From positions 27,418,153 to 27,482,152 of the forward strand of contig CM064690.1 of NCBI GenBank assembly GCA_032717465.1: 64,000 bases of DNA, given 5' to 3'. The notes under the pieces were generated by a model, which saw only the letters and a program-made list of their open reading frames with translations, searched no databases and was not told where the DNA came from. Source of the DNA: Coenobita brevimanus. Lineage: Eukaryota > Arthropoda > Malacostraca > Decapoda > Coenobitidae. Shown in pieces: positions 48,036-57,700 of the stretch. Position 1 is the stretch's first letter, and each line of letters starts with the position of its first letter. The position numbers were made by a program, and so were the translations under genes.

Positions 48036-48165
48036 TCTGCGTTCTCCCTAATGACTGGAACTTCCCACACGCAACACTAAAGAGAGACCAACAGGGCGGT
48101 GGGAAACAGGAATTAGGGTGCGAAACGGTGCAAAATCGCCGAGAAGCAGTGTCCACGGAATAAAA
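46900..48165 (+). repeat. satellite-like array, about 120-175-bp unit, with embedded (CT)n
   Basis: The landmark CGGTAATGACTGGAACTTCC recurs with AACTTCC at about 46922, 47188, 47326, 47501, 47619, 47753 and 48059. Each is followed by AAAGCTAAACAGGGAAA, GGAATTAGGGGACGAAAC and GCTGGAAAATC. In the slot just before the landmark some units have a short TCTCTCTCC and others a long (CT)n (47427-47490, 47868-47890 with CA to 47949, 48004-48033). The 60-codon ATG frame at 46998 lies inside a unit and is not treated as a gene. Confidence 0.78.
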
Positions 48166-48465
48166 CTACGAAGCCGTTGCTCCGCTGGCAGCCGTAATGG
48201 ACACAACACCACCACTCCCTGCGCCGGGCACGAGAAAGCAGGTTTTATGCATTTCTCTGATTTCGCGTGCAGAACGTTCCGCTTCTACCATGTGCACACA
48301 AAAAATAAAGTCGAAAAAAAGGTGAAAAAAAAGGTGAAAACAGATTTATTACAGCCTTTGTACTTGCGTCTGTATCTACATATGCACTGGGCTGGTATTT
48401 ATGATTGCATGCATATATGTATGTTGCGTGCATTACTGCATGTTAAGCACTGCATGCACGGGCAG

Positions 48466-48614
48466 GATTGGTGCATAATGAAATGGTGAATGCATAAATC
48501 TTTTCATTAAAAAGAATGCCAGAAAATCTAATATATTCAACCACAAGGCAAAATCAATTTTCGCCTGATCCGTGCATAATTAAATGGCGGATGCATTCAG
48601 TCTCACGATAAACA
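48466..48614 (+). repeat. direct repeat of about 40 bp, 101 bp apart
   Basis: GATTGGTGCATAATGAAATG and GATCCGTGCATAATTAAATG begin the two copies, both continuing GG(T/C)G(A/G)ATGCAT. The preceding 48375-48465 is unusually rich in TGCATG words. Confidence 0.7.
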
Positions 48615-49004
48615 GTGATAGTAAATAATAGCAAAATTCCTTCAAATAGTGCCCTTCATATCCTATATATTGCAAAGTCTAGTTAAGAAATGATTAATCA
48701 ACCAGATGCTGTACTTAATTGAACTTCAATTTAAAAAAAAAGGAACAAAAACTACTACCAACCAGAAAAAGTGACTAATCTTTTAAGAGGCCCAACTCTC
48801 ATAAGCAGAGAAAAATGAAAGAGCAGTGGAAAAAAAAAAAAAAAAAGGAAAACCGAGACCCCTCACCCAAACGAATACGTGAGAGGAAACGACACCAAAA
48901 ACACAGATAAAAACCTGAAAGCGTCCAGTGAAAAAAGATTCCATGATTTTATTTATATTCTTACACACACACACATATATATATATACATCAGACATGCC
49001 ATTC

Positions 49005-49039
<35 letters not shown>

Positions 49040-49381
49040 ATATAAAAAAGCACGAAAACGGGCGAGGTCGGAGCACCCATGATGCATTTTTCCAAATTGA
49101 ATTTTTCCGACGAAGCAACAGTTCGGAAAAATGGAGGGGGATTCTAAAAAGTGGTCCAGAGCGCTATATGAGACTTTCGGAATTTGTGTTTTTGCATATT
49201 AATAGTCCTTTGTCCGTGCGGATTGAACTCGCTGTGTTTTCTTCTTCTTTTTTTTCACCCTTTCTCTCTCTCTGTTTCTCCTTCTCTGTCTCCCCCCCTC
49301 TGTATCTCTTTATCTATCTACGTCTGTTTATCTATTTATCAGTCTAGTTCATCATTCTCAAATTCTTTAACTAACGTGCAG

Positions 49382-49382
<1 letters not shown>
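48615..49382. other. A-rich and mixed DNA, no supported gene
   Basis: Poly(A) runs at 48829-48846 and 49009-49035. A hairpin at 49101-49132 is listed separately. (CTAT)-like words follow near 49310. Confidence 0.5.
49101..49132. other. perfect 10-bp inverted repeat, 12-nt loop
   Basis: ATTTTTCCGA and TCGGAAAAAT enclose 12 nt. Confidence 0.85.

Positions 49383-49434
<52 letters not shown>
49383..49434. repeat. (CT)n microsatellite
   Basis: Pure CT. Confidence 0.99.
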
Positions 49435-49435
<1 letters not shown>

Positions 49436-49645
49436 CTTATTTGAAACAGAGGAACGCACTTCGTATGCAAAGATGTCCCTTCGAAATCCATTTATCGGCA
49501 GTGAAATTTGAGGCAGCGAATATCATGACGTTATAAAATTCCTATGCCTAAGGTGGTATTAATATGGAAACATTCTCCGCCATTTTACACTAAACTTTTA
49601 AAGGTGCTTAGATTTTTATTCGAGGTCATAAGTTCATCCTTAAGG

Positions 49646-49648
<3 letters not shown>

Positions 49649-49723
<75 letters not shown>
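49649..49723. repeat. (CA)n microsatellite
   Basis: Pure AC, 75 bp, ending 58 bp before a family D element, as the GT tract at 11528-11598 ends 78 bp before the other copy. Confidence 0.99.
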
Positions 49724-49725
<2 letters not shown>

Positions 49726-49780
49726 TGACGAGAAGTAACAAAATTCTTAGCAACAAAGTAATAACGTAACTTGAAGTACT

Positions 49781-50156
49781 CAGAGAGCGCATGTTTCCGC
49801 CAACGTCAATATTTAAGCCTTCACCGATGCAATCTGTCTTTTTTACCAGACGAACACGTTTACTGTTTCATGTGTTTAATTAGTTCTTCCGTCTTAATCT
49901 GCCCTGTACACAAAATCAGACAGCGCATACTTCCTCCGACGTTACAATGTTTATAATTTATTCCGATATCATCATATCTAGATACGGATTCTCCTCAGTT
50001 CCTATTCAGCTCTCCCTTGGCCCACTGCCCACCTATCCACCGGATTTTGCCAAACTCAGATGACAACTTTTTGAGGCAGCGTGTACACAGACATACCAAC
50101 AAGCAGACAGGGCTAAATACATAACCTCCATCCAACTTTGCTGGCGGAGGTAAACA
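49781..50156 (+). mobile_element. two-headed short element, family D copy 2
   Basis: First head AGAGAGCGCATGTTTCCGCC, second head CAGACAGCGCATACTTCCTC near 49918, then the tail CCACCTATCCACCGGATTT, GTGTACACAGACATACC and AACCTCCATCC...GCTGGCGGAGGT. Same order as at 11676-12040. Confidence 0.65.
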
Positions 50157-50696
50157 TACAAAATCTCATCTGCGAAACTAGTTACTGTAAAAATCACACT
50201 GAACTCAGGTCATTTACTGTACTGCATCGCTAAGCAACATAAGAACACACTGTATATTGCACACATTTATACATATACTTCCTATGTATCCACCCAAAGC
50301 TTAATTACCATAAAAGCACATCAAGCCAATCATATTACCGCATTGCCAAACAGAACAAAGCACAAGTATATTTACACAGAAAAGACTATATATATTGCAC
50401 AGGTTCACATATGCTTCCTATGTATCCCCTCAAAGCTAATAAAACTGACAATTATATACACCGGCAGGCCAAAAAACACCCCTTTCACGCGCATGCCAAC
50501 ACTCATGCACAAAGGGACTCCTACATACTGTATATATAAATAGATTCGCGTCATATCATTTTCCTGCCCTGACAGTGATGAAATTTTAAATGCATGCTGG
50601 ATATACTGCCAAAATTTATTATCAACAGAGAGTGTACTGCGAATACAGCTGATTATTGTGAAGGGAAATAATATGCTTTTCACCTAACAATAAATA
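50157..50696. other. unique AT-rich DNA, no supported gene
   Basis: Two related segments, ACACTGTATATTGCACACATTTATACATATACTTCCTATG and a similar one near 50390 (ATATATTGCACAGG...ATGCTTCCTATG), form a diverged direct repeat about 140 bp apart. No coding signal. Confidence 0.5.
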
Positions 50697-50750
50697 TTAA
50701 CTCTTTCGATCTCAGAGGCTGAATAAAATCGGCCAGGGTTTGAAAGAACA
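50697..50750. mobile_element. TTAA-type MITE fragment
   Basis: TTAACTCTTTCGATCTCAGA, then GGCTGAATAAAATCGGCCAG. The right end is lost. Confidence 0.5.
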
Positions 50751-50821
50751 AAAACAAGAGTAATTTAACTGAATGAGTTACTGTTTGGAGTACTAACTTA
50801 CTATTATTTTTTTCTTTTCAG

Positions 50822-50907
50822 CTAAGGAGAGACTGAGAAGAGGAAGACCAAGCATGAAACAAAAGGGCAACGCGGAGGAGTATATGTGGGAAGGCGGCGT
50901 GGATTGA
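50822..50907 (+). CDS. weak candidate terminal exon or LINE-tail remnant
   Basis: A textbook 3' splice site precedes it: TACTAAC (50791-50797) as branch point, a T-rich tract and TTTTCAG ending at 50821. The only open frame reads KERLRRGRPSMKQKGN then AEEYMWEGGVD and stops at 50905-50907. The core RRGRP occurs both in AT-hook DNA-binding motifs and in the C-terminal tail of non-LTR retrotransposon proteins. The remnant at 10359-10503 has RRGRPRM in the same place, so a retrotransposon origin is at least as likely as a host exon. A family B MITE follows 40 bp downstream. Confidence 0.25.
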
Positions 50908-50944
50908 AGGCAGAATGATGAGAAAGACACCACAGTCATGACAA

Positions 50945-51158
50945 TACTCTGTTCACTTTAACTAGACATAAAAATGCCATCTCTCCACCTTGAAGTTTGA
51001 GTTATAGCATCAGAATAACACTAGAATACAGTGCTAGTCACGAAGATGTGCTACGGAAAGGATGTACAGCCGATGTCTTGTCCTGTTCTGCCACTGAGCT
51101 ACGAGAAATAAGCTGCAAAAGGACGAAAATCTCCTCCTAGTTAAAATCACTGAACTAT
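50945..51158 (-). mobile_element. MITE family B copy 4
   Basis: TACTCTGTTCACTTTAACTA at one end. The minus strand has GCGTAGCTCAGTGGCAGA-like A-box sequence (TCGTAGCTCAGTGGCAGAAC). The other end is decayed (GTTAAAATCACTGAACTATA). Confidence 0.78.
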
Positions 51159-51308
51159 ACCTCAGATGAACATAATTATAGTCAAGCATCTCAGCTGAAT
51201 AATGTGGAAGTATTTTAAAATCAGAGTAACCCCAGATTATATCACTCCCTTTTTTTTCGGGGGGGGAGGGGGGAATATATTAAGGTAAGGAGATGGAAAC
51301 AGTCTCCT

Positions 51309-51408
51309 CTAACCCCTTCACTTCTAGAGGTCTCTCCCGGGGTGAATAAAATCGTCTGACAGTAGCAAAAAATGAAACTAAAAAAATGCACTCGTTCTGA
51401 AGGGTTAA
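51309..51408. mobile_element. TTAA-type (piggyBac-like) MITE
   Basis: CTAACCCCTTCACTTCTAGA at the left, GTTCTGAAGGGTTAA at the right, core GGTGAATAAAATCGTCTGAC. One hundred bp, a good reference copy. Confidence 0.75.
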
Positions 51409-51415
51409 TAAGTGA

Positions 51416-51577
51416 CTGACCATCCAACCCATTACTATACCATGTTTGTTCTCTCCTGATAAAGACCTGAAGCCCAATTTCAGCTTCATTGATGGCCACC
51501 TGTTGCCAGAGCAGAGGGTAAATTTGGCTAGTAACCAAGGAGATTCATTCATTCCTTATCAAATGTTGTCACCATGA
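51416..51577 (+). CDS. weak coding-like fragment, unidentified
   Basis: A frame open between two TGA stops encodes PCLFSPDKDLKPNFSFIDG, then HLLPEQRVNLASNQGDSFIP. Third codon positions in the middle third are C/G-rich and amino-acid use looks protein-like, unlike neighbouring repeats. There is no ATG at the start; an acceptor-like TTGTTCTCTCCTGATAAAG could begin an exon at about 51464. The minus strand is also open here, which weakens the case. It could be a transposon or pseudogene fragment. Confidence 0.2.
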   Translation: MTIQPITIPCLFSPDKDLKPNFSFIDGHLLPEQRVNLASNQGDSFIPYQMLSP

Positions 51578-51792
51578 TCTAGAAGTGGGGTGTGGGAGTC
51601 GTCCAGTTCCTATCTATCTATATACCTAGGTGGCTTCCCTCAAAGAAAGGGAGGTAGCCGAGACAGGACGACACATTCCCAATTTACTCATCCACACAAA
51701 CACATTCATTCCAGTTCCGTCAGATGAAAAACTTGGTATATTCACACTTACCTTTAAGGACGGACGCATGGCCAGATGAATGGGGTCTGTTT

Positions 51793-51892
51793 TTAATCCC
51801 TGCACTGCCATTAGAGGTCTTTCCCTTCGGCTAAATCACATCGCCTGTCGGTAGCAAGAATAAAATAAATGTCATATTATTCAGTACGGAAA
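51793..51892. mobile_element. TTAA-type (piggyBac-like) MITE
   Basis: TTAATCCCTGCACTGCCATT at the left with TTAA intact, core CGGCTAAATCACATCGCCTG, right part GTCATATTATTCAGTACGG. Confidence 0.65.
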
Positions 51893-51894
51893 AT

Positions 51895-52440
51895 GTTTGT
51901 GAGGTGGGATCCGAGAATGAAGGGGCGCTGCAACGGTGTGAAGGTGGTAGGGCGAGAGTGGGAGTGTGAGAGGAAGAGGGAGAAGGAGGGCGAGGGTAAG
52001 GGTGAGACAGTAACGGCGAGGGTGGGGGTGGGAATGTAAGAGGAAGAGGTAGGGTGAAGGTATGGGAGAGAGAGGGAGAGGGAAGGCGAGGGTGAGGATG
52101 AGAGAGTGAGAGGGGGAGGGAGGGCTAGGGTGAGGGTGGGAGGGTGAGAGGGAGAGGAAGGGCAAGGGTGAGGATAAGGCAGGACAAGAGGGGGGCGGTA
52201 GGAGTGTGATGGTGAAGGGTTGAGGGATGGAGTTAGTGAATGAGACTAAGGGATAAGGGTAAGCCATGGGTGTGGGGTTATGGAGTAAGGGTAAAGGGGT
52301 AATGGAGTGGATCAAACGTGTGAGGATGAGGTTAGGATAGGATAAAAGGGTGTGGATGGAAGAGTGATGGTATGGGGTGAGGCTGGGAGGGTGATGGTAA
52401 GGGGTGAAGGTGAGTGGGAGTAAGGAGTGAGGTTATGTCT
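51895..52440 (+). repeat. purine/G-rich minisatellite-like tract
   Basis: GGGTGAGGGTGAGAG-type units of irregular length, about 20-40 bp. The complement gives Pro/Ser/Leu-only frames. Confidence 0.85.
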
Positions 52441-52509
52441 AGGGGAGTAACTCAGTTCCCTCAGGTGAAAACAAAACGACTACAGCAGAGTCCTTATAGC
52501 ATCTCTCCT

Positions 52510-52629
52510 AGGACTGTATTCTCCTCCTTAGCGATTTATTTCTGAATACTGCTACTTAATATCCCTTTTCATAAATGGCTTAGGAAAAGGTGTTGGGGAG
52601 CTTCCATAACCAAACAGATTACAGGCCCT
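52510..52629. mobile_element. MITE family C copy 3, internally deleted
   Basis: AGGACTGTATTCTCCTCC at the left, GCGATTTATTTCTGAATACTG inside, AAGGTGTTGGGGAGCTTCC and AGATTACAGGCCC at the right. About 100 bp shorter than other copies. Confidence 0.65.
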
Positions 52630-52819
52630 TGACTACAACAGCTGTCCCTTAAACTCATGAAATCGTCTGGTGAATATCTGCTTAAAATAAAAATGACGCC
52701 ATCGGAGAAAAACAAAACAAAAAAGTCTCACTACGGCCAAAACATATTCCACTTTTAGAACGAGGGTCAAATATCTACAACGCTGCCGCGATAATAACGC
52801 AATATTGAACGAAAATTTG

Positions 52820-53470
52820 AGGGTAGTGGGCGTGAGGCAGGGTTTAGAGGCTTAGGGAAGGGAAGCGAAGCGATGGGGAAGGGAGGGGGAGGGGAGGGGA
52901 GTGAAAGGGAATGATGGGGGAAGAGAGGCGGGAGGGAAGTTGGGGAACAGATGAGAGAGGGGAACGATGGGAGCAGAGGCGAGAGGGAAGGAGAAAGGCT
53001 GGGGAGTAGAAAAGAAGGGGAATGGGGAGGGAGGAGGGGAGTTGAGATGGAGAAAGGTTGGGGAGTGGAAGAGAGAAGAGGAATGGGGAGGGAAGATGGG
53101 AGAGGGAAGGAGAAAGGTTGGGAAGTGGAAGAGAAGGGGAATGGGAAGGGAAGAAGGAACTGGGATGGAGAAAAGAAGGAAAATAGAAGATAAGAGGAAT
53201 AATTGGAAGGAAGAGAGGATAGAGGAAAGGAGAGAGAAGGGGGACGATGTGAGGGAAGGGGGAGAGAGGGAAGAAGTACGAGAGAGAATGGGAATGCTGG
53301 GAGGGAAAGGCGGGAGGAGGGCAGGAGGGAAGCGGAAAGAGAAGCGCTGGGGAATTGGAGAGAGAAAAGGGAAATAATGGGACAAAAAGAGGGAGAACAG
53401 GAAGAAGAACGGATGGGAAGCAGGAGAGAGACTGGAAATAAAGGAATGGAACTGAGAGGACAAAGATCAA
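52820..53470 (+). repeat. polypurine tract with 59-bp tandem
   Basis: Pure G+A. At about 52993-53175 a unit beginning GAAAGGTTGGGGAGTGGAAG and containing GGAATGGGGAGGGA repeats three times. Confidence 0.88.
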
Positions 53471-53663
53471 TTTATACGAACAAAATTGAGAATCTTTGGT
53501 GACCCCATTTTCTTCCATATTAAGTAATCATCATAGTAATTTGCACAGATATATGTCACTGTGCTGTAGCTACGTGGAGACCATCTTGCATTCCACTGGT
53601 AATTCTGGCAGTCGATAATCAGAAGGTAAACTTGGAAAGGGATACTGAAACTGACCAAACATT
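53467..53663 (-). CDS. candidate terminal exon or coding remnant, unidentified
   Basis: This roughly 190-bp block is the only non-purine island between 52.8 and 54.4 kb. The minus-strand frame, bounded by TAA upstream, reads FQVYLLIIDCQNYQWNAR, then WSPRSYSTVTYICANYYDD and YLIWKKMGSPKILNF, and stops at 53467-53469. It is rich in Tyr, Trp and Asn with two Cys, unlike the surrounding Ser/Leu frames, and has balanced codon use. No ATG starts it; AG acceptors (GGTCAG, GTTTCAG, TTCCAAG) follow a long minus-strand pyrimidine stretch, so a 3'-terminal exon is conceivable. I do not recognise a family. Confidence 0.3.
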
Positions 53664-54450
53664 AATATTTGTGGGAACAGGGTCAGGAAAGCTAAGGCAG
53701 GAAGAGAAATGATAAATAAGGGAAGGAAACGGAAGGGGGAGGGGAAGGGAACAACCAGGGGAAGAAGTAGAGGGAAAACTAGAAGAATGGGAAAAGCTAG
53801 TAAGAGGAAAGGTGGTAGGAGACATGGAGGCCGAGGGAGAAAATACTGGGAGACATATAAATGAATTACGGGGTGGAGAACTTAAGGAATAACGCAAGAA
53901 AGTAGTGGGGAGAAGAAATAAGAGTAGGGGAGAGGAAATCAGGGTAGTAAAACAAAAAGGAGACATAAGGAAAGAAATGGGGGAGTAAAATAAGCAAGAA
54001 AAACAGAGCTAAGAGGAGAAGGAGCACAAGATAAAGATAGACGAATTAGGGGGGAAAAATGAGAAGGAAAATGGAAAACCTGGAGAAGAAAAACCAGGAA
54101 AGGAAAATAAGATAATGAAAACGGAAGGAACAGATATGTATGAGAACTGAGAAAGAAAAATTAGAAGGGGGGAAGAAAAAAAAGAAAAAAAAGAAAAGGC
54201 ATAGAGGAGAACCAGAGAGTAATATGGGGAGATGTATGAAGGAATTAGGGGAATAGGGTAATGGGGAGGAAGGGGGAGGTGAACCAGGGAAAGGAAAACT
54301 AATAGAGGAAGGAAAGAAACAAGAAAGAGAGCTATAGGGAGAAGAGGAAAAAAAGAGAGGAATGGGGACGAATTAGGGGACTGGTTAATGGGTAATGGGG
54401 ATGATGGGGAGGGAATATGGACGAGCCAGAGGGGCGTATTTTCCTCCCCT
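53664..54450 (+). repeat. A/G-rich purine tract
   Basis: Irregular GGGGAAGAAAT, GGAAAAGC and AATTAGGGG words. A weak unit containing GAATTAGGGGA recurs near 54035, 54243 and 54369. Confidence 0.85.
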
Positions 54451-54535
54451 CATGTCCCTGGGTGATTGGAATTTTTAATATGGGGAGACTGACCGTAGTG
54501 GATCATCTCCCGCCCATACACAGGCAATATATTTC

Positions 54536-54599
54536 ATGAGAGAGAGAGAGAGAGAGAGAGAGAGTCTAACAGCAAAATAATAATAATAATAACAATAAT

Positions 54600-54633
<34 letters not shown>

Positions 54634-54724
54634 GCAGCAGCAGCAACAGCAACAACAACAACAACAACAACAATAATAATAATAATAATAATCCACAAGG
54701 TCGTCATCATACTGAAGGGGATAA
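54536..54724. repeat. (GA)n, then (TAA)n(CAG)n(CAA)n(TAA)n, ending in a TTAA-MITE terminus
   Basis: GA at 54536-54565. Then TCTAACAGCAAAATAATAAT begins a compound trinucleotide tract to 54692, followed by GTCGTCATCATACTGAAGGG, the right terminus of the TTAA MITE family. The tract thus occupies the interior of a MITE. Confidence 0.85.
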
Positions 54725-55047
54725 GGCGCACTAACTTCTCCACACATGCTCGACTCCAGTATCATAGCCAGCCTGCTAAATCAACGCCTCTTGTCATGCT
54801 ATACCCCTGACCATGAATGTCGAGTGTTGTAGTAGGGCAAAGGAAGAAAAGCCAAGATACTGAAATGTTGTCCCGTCAGGAAACTCAGACTTATAAACCA
54901 GCCTTTCATTTATTTACTTATTTATTTATATGTTACTGATAATTACTTGTTTGGCTTTTATTTGTTCATGAATTTGCGTGTATCATCATCGAAGTTGTTT
55001 TATAAACCACTATTCAACTATTTTCACTCCAATGGCATTTATTTTAT
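54725..55047. other. unique stretch, nothing supported
   Basis: Ordinary sequence with a short TTTA run near 54905. Confidence 0.5.
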
Positions 55048-55231
55048 TTAACCCTGTAAATTTAAAGACGGATTTATATATATACATTTAATTCTTCCTA
55101 CCCTCAGACGATTTTATTCACCTTACCAGATTTCAACAACCCCTTCACAACAAGAAATCTCCCCTGAAATGAGGAAAATTGGGTAGAGGTGGGAATTCTG
55201 AAATCAAAACTGTCATCAGTCTGAAAGGGTA
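55048..55231. mobile_element. two adjacent TTAA-type MITE copies
   Basis: The first starts TTAACCCTGTAAATTTAAAG and carries CTCAGACGATTTTATTCACC. The second starts CAACCCCTTCACAACAAG at 55136 and ends CATCAGTCTGAAAGGGTA. They lie in opposite orientation. Confidence 0.6.
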
Positions 55232-55276
55232 TGCACAGGTAATTACATCAACGGGAGAGCTTCCTGGGGTCATTAC

Positions 55277-55480
55277 TATACGCGGTTCGCTTTAACTTGG
55301 CCTAAAATTGCCATCTCTCCATCATGAATGCTGAACTGTAACAGGAGATGACCACTAGAACTTGGCGCGTCACGAAGAAGTGCCCAGCTGGATGCAGTGT
55401 CGTATTATTTTCTTATTCTGCCACTGAGCTACAGAAAAAAAAACTTCAAAATGACGTAATCCATCAATTAAGGTGAACCA
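55277..55480 (-). mobile_element. MITE family B copy 5
   Basis: GCTTTAACTTGGCCTAAAAT and AATTAAGGTGAACC ends. On the minus strand the A-box reads GTAGCTCAGTGGCAGAATAA. Confidence 0.78.
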
Positions 55481-55728
55481 ATTACAGTGTCACCAGTTCC
55501 AGTTACCCTTTTTCACTTACCATGGATGCACAGGTTAAATATAATCAAACCTCCACAAGACGATTTTAGCCAGCTGAGGTAAATCGCAGCAGCCACAGGG
55601 TTGAAAACTATCCAGATTAACATGTGGACTGGTTGACACTGCTTCTGCTGAGTAAAATGGCCTGAATATAACATAAATACCAAACCTATAAGTGCATCCA
55701 GGGCAGTAAAAATGATTAATACCAATAC

Positions 55729-55942
55729 TATAGTTCTTTCACCTTTAACTTGGTTTAGGTTTTCCTCCATTTATAGATCATTTCAAGTAGCTTAGTGGCA
55801 CGAAAAGGCAGTGATATGCATGGCCCTACATTTTTCTCCATAGCACTTCTTCGTGACTATCACCATATTCTAGTATTGATCTAGTGTTACAACTCAAGGT
55901 GGAGAGACGGCAATATTGGGCCAAGTTAGAGTCAAAAGAGTA
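55729..55942 (+). mobile_element. MITE family B copy 6
   Basis: CACCTTTAACTTGGTTTAGG and GGGCCAAGTTAGAGTCAAAA ends, A-box version TAGCTTAGTGGCACG, core GCACTTCTTCGTGACTATC. An 85-codon minus-strand frame in this area is a by-product of the element. Confidence 0.78.
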
Positions 55943-56205
55943 AGGTGAAGCTATAATTGGAACCTACTGGAGTAAACCATTGTCATTATCCATCAACACT
56001 CTCAGGCTCCTGTCCTCACTCCCAGCTAAATATTATCGTCAGGTTATAGGACCAAGAGTTGTCCCGACCATGAGGGAGTTTCTGGTAAAAGCAGTAACAC
56101 TCTCGGGCTCCGACAAATTACTCTCAGCTGAATAAATCTGTCTAGAGTTAGCCAGAGTAAAAAATACAATATATTTCCCACAGCCAAGCACGTATCATCA
56201 ATTCA
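55943..56205. other. unique spacer with TTAA-MITE core words
   Basis: AACACTCTCGGGCTCCGAC, then CTCAGCTGAATAAATCTGTC at about 56096-56150 resembles one end and the core of the TTAA family. Confidence 0.45.
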
Positions 56206-56437
56206 TGGCCTGTATTCTCGTCGCATAAGAAAGCCCCCTAGCACCTCTTCCTATGCGATTTATTTTCGGATATGACTGGTTAATATCCCTTTGTACGCAT
56301 GCAGTGTATGGCGATATTGGAAGGGTTTATATAACACAGAGGAAGACAGTACGGTGTAATAATCAAAATAAGTCGGTAAAAAAAAAAAAAAAGAGAGAGG
56401 CATTCGGGAGCTTCCTTACGCGTCAAGAATTCGGGCC
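56206..56437. mobile_element. MITE family C copy 4
   Basis: GGCCTGTATTCTCGTCGCAT with AGAAAGCCCCCTAGCACCTC at the left, and GGCATTCGGGAGCTTCC with CAAGAATTCGGGCCC at the right, as inverted ends. A14 run at 56380-56393. Confidence 0.72.
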
Positions 56438-56875
56438 CACGTAATCTTTCCACGTCGACAACGTCTTTTTGCGATTTATTCTTTCCTCTGTCAATGACTA
56501 TACTCAGCGTAGAAGTGAGAAAGTAATTAAATTCTTCATATAGCCACTCCAGCACGAAACGTTTCTTAAAAGCTGTAAGAAAGTAGTCTAGAGATATAAA
56601 AACATATATAAAAAACTTTCTAGTGATGATGTGGTTAAGTATTACTTTACTGAATCTGTAACTGCATCATACGGAGGCTCACCACATCCTGCTTTTTAAA
56701 ACACAGTAGAGTCAAACTCTTTTCGTCTCATCAACATCCGTCCTCTTACTGTTCATTTTTCCCAGGAAGACTTTGCAGACTTCCAGAAATCATATCTTTC
56801 TTTGGGCAAATAAAAACTGGAACATTATATAACTGTGTTATTAATTATGAATACAAAACTTCCACGTCATAACTA

Positions 56876-57090
56876 TACCCCCTTTTACTCTAAACTGGCC
56901 TCAAATTGCTGTCTCAGTACCTTGATTACCGAGTTATGGTAAGAGAGTAACACAAGAATATGATGCTAGTAATGAAGAAGTGCTATAGAAAGGATGTGGA
57001 GCTACAGTATTGTTTTATTCTGCCAATGAGCTACGTGAAATATGCTGCAGAAGGGCAAATATCTGAGCCAAGTTAGAGTGAAAGGTGTAC
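56876..57090 (-). mobile_element. MITE family B copy 7
   Basis: TTTTACTCTAAACTGGCC and GAGCCAAGTTAGAGTGAAA are clear inverted ends. The minus-strand A-box is CGTAGCTCATTGGCAGAAT. Confidence 0.8.
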
Positions 57091-57568
57091 AGTGTCATCG
57101 CCCCCACTTAATAGCCATCATTACTGGCGAGTGTTGGAGTGACGCATTATGTTATTATGCCATTAATGATATCAATACCAGAGCTTCACGGGGTCCAAAA
57201 CATGTGCTATCAACCCCACTTAATTCTCATGACTCACTCCGCCATCCCTTCCCGACCTCGAATCAAGGCGGGGAAAAGTGGATAATTGACGGAAAATAAC
57301 AGGCAAAAACGGCGGATACCCCACCCAGGTTTCACACGCACTTCGCAAGCAATAATCACAAGGCGTTAATGATGTACAGCGTTAATGGCATACGTACAGT
57401 GAGGGACAGAATCTCGCTTGCTATTCCACGGCGTCTACATCACACTTATTTTTGGTTATATTCCTCCCTGACGCATCATATCAGTGAGAAACATCCATGG
57501 GCAAAGAAGTATGCCAGGCCTTCCTCTACATATTCTCCACTGGAGGAAACTAATCATAAGAGGTGATA
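57091..57568. other. unique stretch with weak open frames
   Basis: An 85-codon frame (57042-57299) starts inside the preceding MITE, and a 65-codon ATG frame (57369-57566, MMYSVNGIRTVRDRISLAIP...) is open. Neither has splice context or a recognised motif, so neither is called a gene. Confidence 0.35.
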
Positions 57569-57690
57569 TACTCTTTCCATTGATACTTGGCCTAAACTTG
57601 CCATATATCTCCATCTTCCATGCTGAGATGTAACAAGAGATTAACACTGGATTATGATGCTACTCAGGAAGAACAGTGAAGTACAGAAGG
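57569..57690 (-). mobile_element. MITE family B copy 8, truncated
   Basis: TACTTGGCCTAAACTTGCC to GAAGAACAGTGAAG; only one end and half the core remain. Confidence 0.65.
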
Positions 57691-57700
57691 TGAACTATTG

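Noticed and set aside
55513..55770. 85-codon membrane-like minus-strand frame
   Set aside because: Starts inside a family B MITE and has no support beyond hydrophobicity.
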